From assembly GCA_951230915.1 (NCBI GenBank), contig OX579637.1, forward strand, positions 19,716,001-19,780,000: a stretch of DNA of 64,000 nt, read 5' to 3'. Below the pieces are notes generated by a model. It ran no database searches, was not told the origin of the DNA, and saw only the letters and a program-made list of their open reading frames with translations. Shown here piece after piece: positions 34,720 through 48,359 of this stretch. Position numbers and translations under genes: made by a program. The DNA is from Antitrichia curtipendula (lineage: Eukaryota; Streptophyta; Bryopsida; Hypnales; Leucodontaceae). Positions within the stretch are counted from its first letter, which is position 1. Every line of letters starts with the position of its first letter.

Positions 34720-37700
34720 ACTACCAAAATAACGAATATGAGGTTGTAACTACTTCATGGACTCAAACTCCTAACTCCATTTGCAACTTATACAATGCTT
34801 TCTTCCATGGTTTTACCTCAATCTTCCATGAACCTAGACTTGGAATCCATAAGGTACAGGATATGGTTGGTTTTGGTTATTCCCCTCTTTTTTTGCACAT
34901 AAAATATACCCCAAATGCGCATGACGGTAACTATTTCATGGACTCAAACTCCTAACTCCATTTGCAACTTATACAAATCTTTCATCCATGGTTTTACCTC
35001 AAACTTCCATGAATTTGGACTTGAGATCCCTAAAGTACAGGATATGGTTGGTTTTGGTTATTTTTCACTTGTGCACATAATATAACCCTCAAATGTGCAT
35101 GACCGTAACTAGTTCATAAACTCAAACTCCTCACTCCATTTGCAACTTACACAAATCTTTCATCCATGGTTTTACCTCAAACTTCCATGAACTTGGACTT
35201 GGGATCCCTAAAGTGCAAGATTTGGTTGGTTTTATTTATTTTTCTCTCTGGCACATAATATAAACCGCAAATGCGCATGACCGTAACTACTTCATAGACT
35301 CAAACTCCTACCTCCATTTGCAACTTACATAATTCTTTCTTCTATGGTTTTACCTTGAACTTCCACAAACTTGGACTTGGGATCCCTAAAGTGCAAGATT
35401 TGGTTGGTTTTATTTATTTTTCTCTCTGGCACATAATATAAACCGCAAATGCGCATGACCGTAACTACTTCATAGACTCAAACTCCTACCTCCATTTGCA
35501 ACTTACATAATTCTTTCTTCTATGGTTTTACTTTGAACTTCCACAAACTTGGACTTGGGATCCCTAAAGTACAGGATATGGTTGAATTTATTTATTTTTC
35601 TCTTCTGCACATAAAATACCCCAAAATGCGCATGACCGTAACTAGTTCATGGACTCAAACTCCTCACTCCATTTGTAACTCACACAATTCTTTCTTCCAT
35701 GGTTTTACCTCAAACGCCTATGAACTTGGACTTGAGGTTCCTAAAATACAGGATATAGTTGGATTTATTTAATTTTCTCTTTTGCACATAATATAACCCC
35801 CAAATGCGCATGACGGTAACTATTTCATGGACTCAAACTCCTAACTGCATTTGCAACTTACACAAATTTTTCTTCCATGGTTTTACCTCAAACTTCCATG
35901 AACTTGGACTTGGGGTCCCTAAAGTACAGGATATGGCTGGTTTTATTTATTTTTCTCTTTTGCACATAATGTAAACCCCAAATGCGCATGACCGTAACTT
36001 TATCATGGACTCAAATTCCTAACTCCATTTCCAACATACACAAATCTTTCTTCCATGATTATACTTCAAATTTCCATGAACTTGGATTTGGGGTCCCTAA
36101 AGTACAGGGTAAGGTTGGATTTATTTGTTTGTCTCTTTTGCACATAATATAACCCTCAAATGCGCATGATCGGCACTTTATCATGGACTCAAACTCCAAA
36201 CTGCATTTGCAACTCACACAATTCTTTCTTCCAAGGTTTAATGTCAAATTTCATTGAACATGGATCTAAGAATCGTTAAGAACAGGATATGGCTGGTTTT
36301 ATTTAATTTTCTCTTTTGCACATATTATAACCCCGAAATGCGCATGATAGTAACTTTATCATGGACTTAAACTCCTTACTCCATTTGCAACATACACGAA
36401 TCCTTTTTCCATGGTTTTACCTCAAACTTCCATGAACTTGGATTTAGGATCCTTAAAGTACAAGATATGGTTGGTTTTATTTATTTTTCTCTTTTACACA
36501 TATTATAACCCCCAAATGCGCAAAACCGTAACTATTTCATGGACTCAAACTCGTAACTCTATTTGCAACTTACACAATTCTTTCTTCCATGGCTTTACTT
36601 CAAACGCCCATGAACTTGGTCTTGGGATTCCCAAAGTACAGGATATGGTTGGTTTTATTTATTTTTCTCTTTTGCACATAATATAACCCCCAAACGCGCA
36701 TGACGGTAACTATTTCATGGACTCAAACTCCTAACTCCATTTGCAACAATTACAAATTTTTCTTCCATGGTTTTACCTCAAACTTCCATGAACTTGGACT
36801 TGGGGTCCCTAAAGTACAGGATATGGTTTGTTTTACTCATTTTTCTCTTTTGCACATAAGAGAACCCTCAAATGCGCATGATCGGCACTTGATCATAGAC
36901 TCAAACTCCTAACTGCATTTGCAACTTAGACAATTTTTTCTTCCAAGGTTGCATGTCAAATTTCTTCGAACATGGACCTGAGAATCGTAAAGTACAGGAT
37001 ATGGTTGGTTTTATTTATATTTCTCTTTTGCACATAGTATAACCTCCAAATGCGCATGATAGTAACTTTATCATGGACTCAAACTCCTAACTCCATTTGC
37101 AACATACACAAATCCTTTTTCCATGGTTTTACCTCAAACTTCCATGAACTTGGACTTAGGGTCCTTAAAGTACAAGATATGGTTGGTTTTATTTATTTTT
37201 CTCTTTTGCACATAATAGAACCCGCAAATGCGCAAGACCGTAACTTTATCATGGACTCAAACTCCTCACTCCATTTGCAACTTACACAATTCTTTCTTCC
37301 ATGGTTTTACCTCAAACGCCCATGAACTTGGACTTGAGGTCCCTAAAATATAGGATATAGTTGGTTTTATTTAATTTTTTCTTTTGCACATAAAATAACC
37401 CCCAAATGCGCATGACGGTAACTATTTCATGGACTCAAACTTCTATGAACTTGGAGTTGGGGTCCCTAAAGTACAGGATATGGTTGGTTTTAGTTGTTTG
37501 TCTCTTTTGCACATAATATAACTCTCAAATGCGCATGACAGTAGGTAGATCATGGACTCAGACTCCTAACTCCATTTGCAACTTATACAACTCATTCATC
37601 CATGGCTTTACCTCAAACTTCCATGAACTTGAACTTGGGGTTTCTAAAGTACAGGATATATTTGGTTTTATTTATTTTTCTCTTTTGCACATTATATAAC

Positions 37701-40700
37701 CTTCAAGTGCCCATGATCGTAACTTTATCATGGACTCAAACTCCTAACTCCATTTGCAACTTACACAGCTTTTTCTTCCATGGTTTTATCTCAAAAGCCC
37801 ATGAACTTGGACTTGGGATCCCAAAAGTACAGGATATGGTTTGTATTATTTGTTTTTCTCTTTTGCACATAATAAAACCCTCAAATGCGCATGATCGGAA
37901 CTTTATCATGGACTCAAAATCCTAATTGCATTTGCAACTTACACAATTCTTTTTTCCAAGGTTTCATGTCTAATTTCTTTGAACATGGACCTGAGAATCG
38001 TAAAGTACAAGATATGGTTTGTTTTATTTGTTTTTCTCTTTTGCACATAATATAACCCTCAAATGCGTAGGATCGTAACTTTATCATGGACTCAAACTTC
38101 TAACTCCATTTGCAACATACACAAATCCTTTTTCCATGGTTTTGCCTCAAACTTCCATGAAGTTGGACTTAGGATCCTTAAAGTACAAGATATGGTTTGT
38201 TTTATTTGTTTTTCTCTTTTGCACATAATGTAAACCCCAAATGCGCATGACCATAACTTTATAATGGACTCAAACTTCTAACTCCATTTGCAACATACAA
38301 AATTCTCTCTTCCATGGTTTTACCTCAAACTTCCATGAATTTGGACTTGGGGTCCCTAAAGTACAGGATATGGTTGGTTTTATTTATTTTTCTCTTTTGC
38401 ACATAATATAACCCTGAAATGCGCATGACAGTAACTTTATCATGGACTCAAACTCCTAACTCCATTTGCAACATACACAAATCCTTTTACCATAGTTTTA
38501 CCTCAAACTTCCATGAAGTTGGATTTAGGATCCTTAAAGTACAAGATATGGTTGGTTTTATTTGTTTGTCTCTTTTGCACTTAACATAACCCCCAAATGC
38601 GGATGACCGTAAATAGTTCATGGACTCAAACTCCTAACTCCATTTGCGACTTACAAAAATCATTCTTCCATGGTTTTACCTCAAATTTTCATGAATTTGG
38701 ACTTGGGATCTATAAAGTACAAGATATGGTTGGTTTTCTTTATTTTTCTCATTTGCACATAATATAACCTTCAAGTGTGCATGACCGTAAGTAGTTCATG
38801 GACTGAAACTTTTAACTCCATTTGCATCATATACAAGTCATTCTTCTATGGTTTTACCTCAAACTTCCATGAACTTGGACTTGGGGTCCCTAAAGTACAG
38901 AATATAGTTGGTTTTATTTACTTTTCTCTTTTGTATATAATGTGACCCCGAAATGCGCATGACCGTTACTATTTCATGCACACAAACTCCTAACTCCATT
39001 TGCAACTTACACAATTCTTTCTTCCATGGTTTTACCACAGACTTCCATGAACTTGGACTTGGGATCCCAAAAGTAAAGGATATGGTTGGTTTCATTTGTT
39101 TGTCTCTTTTGCGAATAATAGAACCTCCAAATGCGCATGCCGGTAACTAATTCATGGACTCAAATTCCTAACTCCATTTGCAACTAACACAATTCTCTGA
39201 TCCATGCATTTACCTCAAACTTCCATGAACTTGGACTTGAGATCCCTAAAGTACAGGATATGGTTGGTTTTACTTAATTTTCTCTTTTGTGCATAATATA
39301 ACCCCCAAATGCGCATGACAGTAACTATTTCATGGACTCAAACTCCTAACTTCATTTGCAACAATCACAATTCTTTCTTCCATGGTTTTACCTCAAACTT
39401 CCATGAACTTGAACTTGGGATCTTCCAAAGTACAGGATATGGTTGGTTTTATTTGTTTTTCTCTTTTGCACACAAAATCAAGCGCATTGCGCATGACCGT
39501 AACTACTTCATAGACTCAAACTCCTAACTCCATTTGCAACTAACACAAATCTTTCTTCCATGGTTTTACCTCAAACTTCCATGAACTTGAACTTGGGATC
39601 TTCCAAAGTACAGGATATGGTTGGTTTTATTTGTTTTTCTCTTTTGCCCATAATATAGCCCCCAAATGCACATGACCGTTACTACTTCATGGACTCAAAT
39701 TCCTAATTCCATTTGCAACTTAAAATATTCTTTCTTCTACGGCTTTACCTCAAACTTCCATGAACCTGGACTTGGAATCCCTAAAGTACAGGATTTGGTT
39801 GGTTTTATTTATTTTTCTCATTGGCATATAAAATACGCCCAAATGTGCATGGCCAAATTTATTTCAAGAACTCAAACTCTTAACTTCATTTGCAACAAAC
39901 ACAATTCTTTCTTCCATGGTTTTACCTCAAACTTCTATGACCTAAGACTTGGGGTCCCTAAAGTCCAGCATATGGTTGGTTTTATTTACTTTTCTCTTTT
40001 GCACATCAAATACCCAAAAATACGCATGACGGTAACTAGTTCTTTGACTCAATTTCCTAACTCCATTTGCAACTTACACAAATCTTTCTTCCATTTTTTT
40101 ACGTCAAACTTCCATGAACTTGGACTTGGAATCCCTAAAGTACAGGATGTGGTTGGTTTCATTTATTTTTGTCTTCAACACATAATACAACCCCCAAATG
40201 CGCATGACGGTAACTAGTTCATGGACTCAAATTCCTAACTCCATTTGCAACTAACACAAATCTCTGTTCCATGCATTTACCTCAAACTACCATGAACTTG
40301 GACTTGGGATCCCTAAAGTACAGGATATGGTTGGTTCTATTAATTTTTCTCTTTTGCACATAATATAACCCCCAAATGGTAACTATTTCAAGGACTCAAA
40401 CTCCTAACTCCATTTGCAACAAACACAATTCTTTTTTCCATGGATTTACCTCAAACTTCCATGAACTTGGACTTGGAATCCCTAAAAAACAGGATATGGT
40501 TGGTTTTATTTGTTTTTCTCTTTTGCAGATAATATAACCCCCAAATGCGCATGACGGTAGCTTTTTCATGGACTCAAACTCCGAACTCCATTTGCAACTT
40601 ACACAAATCTTTCTTCCATGGTTTTACCTCAAACTTCCATGAACTTGGACTTGAGATCCCTAAAGTACAGGATATGGTTGGTTTTACTTAATTTTCTCTT

Positions 40701-43700
40701 TTGTGCATAATATAACCCCCAAATGCGCATGACAGTAACTATTTCATGGACTCAAACTCCTAACTTCATTTGCAACAATCACAATTCTTTCTTCCATGGT
40801 TTTACCTCAAACTTCCATGAACTTGAACTTGGGATCTTCCAAAGTACAGGATATGGTTGGTTTCATTTGTTTTTCTCTTTTGCACACAAAATCAAGCGCA
40901 TTGCGCATGACCGTAACTACTTCATAGACTCAAACTCCTAACTCCATTTGCAACTAACACAAATCTTTCTTCCATGGTTTTACCTCAAACTTCCATGAAC
41001 TTGAACTTGGGATCTTCCAAAGTACAGGATATGGTTGGTTTTATTTGTTTTTCTCTTTTGCACACAAAATCAAGCACATTGCACATGACCGTAACTACTT
41101 CATAGACTCAAACTCCTAACTCCATTTGCAACTTATACAAATCTTTCTTCCATGGTTTTACCTCAAACTTCCATGAACTTGGACTTGGGATCCCTAAAGT
41201 ACAGGATATGATTGGTTTTATTTATTTTTCTCTTTAGCACATAACATGACCCTCAAATACGCATGATGGTAACTAGTTCATGGACTCAAACTCCTAACTC
41301 CATTTGCAATTAACACAATACTCTGTTCCATGCATTTACCTCAAGCTTCCATGAACTTGGACTTGAGATCCCTAAAGTACAGGATATGGTTGGTTTTATT
41401 TATTTTTGTATTCTGCACATAATGTAACCTCCAAATACGCATGACGGTAGCTATTTCATGGACTCAAACTCTTAACTCCATTTGCAACTAACACAATTCT
41501 TTCTTCCATGGTTTTACGTCAAACTTCCATGAACTTGGACTTGGGACTCTAAAGTACAGGATATGATTGGTTTTATTTATTTTTCTCTTTTGCACACAAT
41601 ATAACCCCCAAATGCGCATGACGATAGCTACTTCATGGACTCAAACTCCTAACTCCATTTGCAACTAACACAAATCTTTCTTCCATGGGTTTACCTCAAA
41701 CTTCCATGAACTTGGACTCTGGATCCCTAAAGTATAGGATGTGTTTGGTTTTATTTATTTTTGTCTTCTGCACATAATATAACCCCCAAATGCGCATGAC
41801 GATAGCTATTTCATAGACTCAAACTCCTGACTCCATTTGCAACTTACACAAATCTTCTTCCATGGTTTTACCTCAAACTTCCATGACCTAAGACTTGAGA
41901 TCCCTAAAGTCCAGCATATGGTTGGTTTTATTTATTTTTCTCTTTCGCACATCAAATACCCAAAAATACGCATGACGGTAACTAGTTCTTTGACTCGATT
42001 TCCTAACTCCATTTGCAACTTATACAAATCTTTCTTCCATGGTCTTACCTCAAACTTCCATGAACTTGGACTTGGGACCCCTAGAGTACAGAATGTGTTT
42101 GGTTTTATTTATTTTTGTCTTCTGCACATAATATAACCCCAAAATGCGCATGACGGTAACTAGTTCATAGACTCAAACTCCAAACTCCAATTGCAACAAA
42201 CACAAATCTTTCTTCCATGGTTTTACATCAAACTTCCATGAATTTGGACTTGAGATCCCCAAAGTACAGGATATGGTTGGATTTATTTATTTTTCTCTTT
42301 TGCACATAATATAACCCCCAAATGCGCATGACGATAGCTATTTCATGGACTCAAACTCCGAACTCCATTTGCAACTAACACAAATCTTTCTTCCATGGTT
42401 TTACCTTAAACTTCCATGAACTTGGACTTGGGACCCCTATAGTACAGGATGTGTTTGGTGTTATTTATGTTTGTCTTCCGGACATAATATAACCCCCAAA
42501 TGCGCATGACGGTAACTATTTCATGGACTCAAACTCCTAACTCCATTTGCAACTTACACAAATCTTTCTTCGATGGTTTTACGTCAAACTTCCATGAACT
42601 TGGACTTAGAATCCCCAAAGTACAGGATATCGTTGGTTTTATTTTATTTTATTTTTTGCACATAAAATACCCCAAAATGCGCATGACGGTAACTAGTTCA
42701 TAGACTCAAACTTCTAACTCCATTTGCAACTTACACAAATCTTTCTTCAATGGTTTTACCTCAAACTTCCATGAACTTGGACATGGGATCCCCAAAGTAC
42801 AGGATATCGCTGGTTTTATTTTATTTTATTTTTTGCACATAAAATACCTCAAATTGCGCATGACTGTAACTATTTCATGGTTTCAAACTCCTAACTCCAT
42901 TTGCAACTTATACAAATCTTTCTTCCATAATTTTACGTCAAACTTCCATGAACTTGGACTTGAGATCCCTAAAGTACAGGATATGGTTGGTTTTATTTAT
43001 TTTTCTCTTTTGCACATAATATAACCCCCAAATGTGCATGACGATAGCTATTTCATGGACTCAAACTCCTAACTCCATTTGCAACTAACACAAATCTTTC
43101 TTCCATGGTTTTACATCAAACTTCCATGAACTTGGACTTGGGATCCCTAAAGTACGGGATGTGTTTGGTTTTATTTATTTTTGTCTTCTGCACATAATAT
43201 AACCTCCAAATGCGCATGTCGGTAGTTTTTTCATGGACTCAAAGTCCTAACTCCATTTGCAACTAGCACAAATCTTTCTTCCATGGTTCTACCTCAAACT
43301 TCCATGAACTTGGACTTGGGATCCCTAAAGTACAGAATGTGTTTGGTTTTATTTATTTTTGTTTTCTGCACATAATATAACCCCCAAATGCGCATGACGG
43401 TAGCTATTTCATGGACTCAAACTCCTAACTCCATTTGCAACTAACACAAATCTTTCTTCCATGGTTTTACATCAAACTTCCATGAACTTGGACTTGAGAT
43501 CCCTAAAGTACAGGATATGGTTGGTTTTATTTATTTTTCTCTTTTGCACATAATATAACCCCCAAATGCGCATGACGGTAACTATTTCATGGACTCAAAC
43601 TCCTAACTCCATTTGCAACTTACACAAATCTTTCATCCATGGTTCTACCTCAAACTTCCATGAACTTGGACATGGGATCCCCAAAGTATAGGATATCGTT

Positions 43701-46700
43701 GGTTTTATTTTATTTTTTGCACATAAAATACCCCAAAATGCGCATGACGGTAACTAGTTCATCGACTCAAACTCCTAACTCCATTTGCAACTAACACAAT
43801 TCTCTATTCCATGCATTTACCTCAAACTTCCATGAACTTGGACTTGAGATCCCTAAAGTACAGGATATGGTTGGTTTTATTTATTTTTCTCTTTTGCACA
43901 GAATATAACCCCCAAATGCGCATGACGATAGCTATTTCATGGACTCAAACTCCTAACTCCATTTGCAACTAACACCAATCTTTCTTCCATGGTTCTACCT
44001 CAAACTTCCATGAATTTGGACTTGGGGTCCCTAAAGTACAGGATGTGTTTGGTTTTATTTATTTTTGTCCTCTGCACATAATATAACCCCCAAATGCGCA
44101 TGTCGGTAGCTTTTTCATGGACTCAAACTCCTAACTCCATTTGCAACTAACACAAATCTTTCTTCCATGGTTCTACCTGAAACTTCCATGAACTTGGACT
44201 TGGGGTCCCTAAAGTACAGGATGTGTTTGGTTTTATTTATTTTTGTCCTCTGCACATAATATAACCCCCAAATGCGCATGTCGGTAGCTTTTTCATGGAC
44301 TCAAACTCCTAACTCCATTTGCAACTAACACCAATCTTTCTTCAATGGTTTTACCTCAAACTTCCAAGAACTTGGACATGGGATCCCCAAAGTACAGGAT
44401 ATCGTTGGTTTTATTTTATTTAATTTTTTGCACATAAAATACCCCAAAATGCGCATGACGGTAACTAGTTCATTGACTCAAACTCCAAACTCCATTTGCA
44501 ACTTACACAAATCTTTCTTCCATGGTTTTACGTCAAACTTCCATGAACTTGGACTTCAGATCCCTAAAGTACAGGATATGGTTGGTTTTATTAATTTTTC
44601 GCTTCTGCACATAATGTAACCCCCAAATACGCATGATGGTAACTAGTTCATGGACTCCAACTGCTAACTCCATTTGCAACTAACACAAATCTCTGTTCCA
44701 TGCATTTACCTCAAACTTCCATGAACTTGGACTTGAGATCCCTAAAGTACAGGATATGGTTGGTTTTATATATTTTTTTTTCTTTTGCACATAATATAAC
44801 CCCCAATTACGCATGATGGTAACTAGTTCATGGACTCAAACTCCTAACTCCATTTGCAGCTAACACAATTCTCTGTTCCATGCATTTACCTCAAACTTCC
44901 ATGAACTTGGACTTAAGATCCCTAAAGTACAGGATATGGTTGGTTTTATATATTTTTTCTCTTTTGCACATAATATAACCCCCAAATGCGCATGACGGTA
45001 GCTATTTCATGGACTTAAATTCCTAACTCCATTTGCAACTAACACAATTCTCTATTCCATGCATTTACCTCAAACTTCCATGAACTTGGACTTGAGATCC
45101 CTAAAGTACAGGATATGGTTGGTTTTATTAATTTTTCTCTTTTGCACATAATATAACCCCCAATTACGCATGATGGTAACTAGTTCATGGACTCAAACTC
45201 CTAACTCCATTTGCAACTAACACAAATCTTTCTTCCATGGTTTTACCTCAAACTTCCATGACCTAAGACTTGGGGTCCCTAAAGTCCAGCGCATGGTTGG
45301 TTTTATTTATTTTTCTCTTGAGCACATGAAATACCCAAAAATACACATGACGGTAACTAGTTCATGGACTCAAACTCCTAACTCCATTTGCAACTAACAC
45401 AAATCTCTGTTCCATGCATTTACCTCAAACTTCCATGAACTTGGACTTGAGGTTCCTAAAGTACAGGATATGGTTGGTTTTATATATTTTTTCTCTTTTG
45501 CACATAATATAACCCCCAAATACGCATGACGGTAGCTATTTCATGGACTCAAATTCCTAACTCCATTTGCAACTAACACAAATCTTTCTTCCATGGTTTT
45601 ACCTCAAACTTCCATGACCTAAGACTTGGGGTCCCTAAAGTCCAGCATATGGTTGGTTTTATTTATTTTTCTCTTTTGCACATCAAATACCCAAAAATAT
45701 GCTTGACGGTAACTAGTTCTTTGATTCAATTTCCAAACTCCATTTGCAACTTATACAAATCTTTACCTCAAACTTCCATGAACTTAGACATGGGATCCCC
45801 AAAGTACAGGATATGGTTGGTTTTATTAATTTTTTTCTTTTGCACATAATAAAAACCCCATATGCGCATGACAGTAACTAATTCATGGACTCAATTTCCT
45901 AACTCCATTTGCAACTTACACAATTCTTTCTTCCATGGTTTTACCTCAAACTTCCATTAACTTGGACTTGGGGTCCCTAAAGTCCAGCATATGGTTGGTT
46001 TTATTTATTTTTCTCTTTTGTACATCAAATACCCAAATATACGCATGACTGTAACTCGTTCTTTGACTCGATTTCCTAACTCCAGTTGCAACTTACACAA
46101 ATCTTTCTTCCATGGTTTTACCTCAAACTTCCATGAACTTGGTGTTGGAATCCCCAAAGTACAGGATATGGTTGGTTTTATTTTATTTTATTTTTTGCAC
46201 ATAAAATACCCCCAAATACGCATGACGGTAATTAGTTTGTTGACTCAAACTCCTAACTCCATTTGCAACTTACACAAATCTTCTTCCATGGTTTTACCTC
46301 AAACTTCCATGACCTAAGACTTAGGGTCCCTAAAGTCCAGGATATAGTTGGTTTTATTTATTTTTCTCTTTTGCACTATGAATACCCAAAAATACGCATG
46401 ACGGTAACTAGTTCATTGACTCAATTTCCTAACTCCATTTGCAACTTACACAAATCTTTCTTCCATGGTTTTACCTCAAACTTCCATGACCTAAGACTTG
46501 GGGTCCCTAAAGTTCAGGATATGGTTGGTTTAATTTATTTTTCTCTTTTGCACATCAAATACCCAAAAATATGCATGACGGTAACTATTTCATGGACTCA
46601 AACTCCAAACTCTATTTGCAACTAACACAATTCTCTTTTCCATGCATTTACCTCAAACTTCCATGAACTTGGACTTAAGATCCCTAAAGTACAGGATATG

Positions 46701-47716
46701 GTTGGTTTTATTAATTTTTCTCTTTTGCACATAATATTACCCCCAAATACGCATGACGGTAACTAGTTCATGTACTCAAATTCCTAACTCCATTTGCAAC
46801 TAACACAATTCTCTGTTCCATGCATTTACCTCAAACTTCCATGAATTTGGACTTGAGATCCCTAAAGTACAGGATATGGTTGGTTTTTTTAATTTTTCTC
46901 TTTTGCACATAATATAACCCCCAAATACGCGTGATGGTAACTAGTTCATGGACTCAAATTCCTAACTCCATTTGCAACTAACACAATTCTCTGTTCCATG
47001 CATTTACCTCAAACTTCCATGACCTAAGACTTGGGGTCCCTAAAGTACAGGATATGGTTGGTTTTATTTATTTTTCTCTTTTGCACATCAAATACCCAAA
47101 AATACGCATGACGGTAATTAGTTTGTTGATTCAAACTCCTAACTCCATTTGCAACTTACACAAATCTTCTTCCATGGTTTTACCTCAAACTTCCATGACC
47201 TAAGACTTGGGGTCCCTAAAGTCCAGGATATAGTTGGTTTTATTTATTTTTCTCTTTTGCACTATGAATACCCAAAAATACGCATGACGGTAACTAGTTC
47301 ATTGACTCAATTTCCTAACTCCATTTGCAACTTACACAAATCTTTCTTCCATGGTTTTACCTCAAACTTCCATGACCTAAGACTTGGGGTCCCTAAAGTC
47401 CAGGATATGGTTGGTTTAATTTATTTTTCTCTTTTGCACTATAAATACCCAAAAATAAGCATGACAGTAACTAGTTCATTGACTCAATTTCCTAACTCCA
47501 TTTGCAACTTACACAAATCTTTCTTCCATGGTTTTACCTCAAACTTCCATGAACTTGGACTTGAGGTCCCTAAAGTACAGGATATGGTTGGTTTTATTAA
47601 TTTTTCTCTTTTGCACATAATACAACCTCCAAATGCGCATGATGGTAACTAGTTCATGGACTCAAACTCCTAACTCCATTTGCAACTTACAGAAATCTTT
47701 CCTCAATGGTTTTACC
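34720..47716 (+). repeat. Satellite II, first block: ~178-bp tandem array
   Basis: The landmark CTAACTCCAT or close variants recurs at 34,771, 34,952, 35,130, 35,308 and 35,486, a period of 178-181 bp, and continues to 47,716. A typical unit reads ...GCGCATGACCGTAACT...TTTCATGGACTC...CATTTGCAACTT...TTCCATGGTTTTACC...CCATGAACTTGG...CTAAAGTACAGGATATGG... . Monomers are more diverged from one another than in satellite I. Local duplications exist: 39,309 onward is nearly repeated at 40,723 (1,414 bp, eight units) and 46,263 onward at 47,149 (886 bp, five units). The unit is homologous to satellite I read in reverse complement. Open frames spanning one to three units occur because some units are 177 or 180 bp; they are not genes. 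Confidence 0.97.
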
Positions 47717-48359
47717 GGGTGGATGCATGGTTGAATGGCTCATTTTTCGAAAAAGTCCAAGTCCAAAAAGTCCTTTCTTGTGAGTAAAATATTTGGGAGT
47801 GAAATACTTGGAAGTGAATTCTATAAGAAACGAATTCTAAAAAAATTCAAAAAGTCCTTAGCTTTTTGAGCGCCCCTAGACCTTGAAAATCATTATATCT
47901 TAAAAAAAATCATTTTTGTAAATAAAAATATTGGCTATAAGAAAAAGACTTCATAAAATTCAATGTTTGAATAGTCATTAAAAAGTCCTTTGCGGACGTT
48001 CAATACGTATTTACACAACAAGATTATAATTTTGTAAAAACTTACCAAAACATCCACTAGAATCATAGTCCTTTGTATGAATTTAAGAACCTAAATCATC
48101 TTTAAAAAGTCCTTGAAAAATATGCTGACAACAAATTTGTCACATCCATCTTTTTTTAAAAGTCCTCTTTACTTTCATATTTTGCCACAAAAAAAATTCA
48201 ACAACATAGTTGTATTCATAATCAAGTTTAAGACCCTAAAATGAACTTTTTTTTTCAAGTTAAATTTTTCTAGTATACCCAAACCGCAATTGACAATTTG
48301 ATAAGTGCAGTTTTCAAAAGTGTGACATGATTTTGAGCCCGTCAACCATGCATTCACCC
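47717..48359. mobile_element. Non-autonomous DNA transposon with TIRs inserted in satellite II
   Basis: The ends are inverted repeats of about 25 bp: left GGGTGGATGCATGGTTGA, and right, in reverse complement, GGGTGAATGCATGGTTGA, each followed by a GGCTC. The 4-bp sequence TACC flanks both ends (47,713-47,716 and 48,360-48,363), and removing the element restores the satellite text GGTTTTACCTCAAAC. The 643-bp body has no gene. AAAAGTCCTT-like motifs recur at least five times inside, like subterminal repeats. The 4-bp duplication would fit Sola-type elements, but superfamily assignment needs a search. Confidence 0.88.
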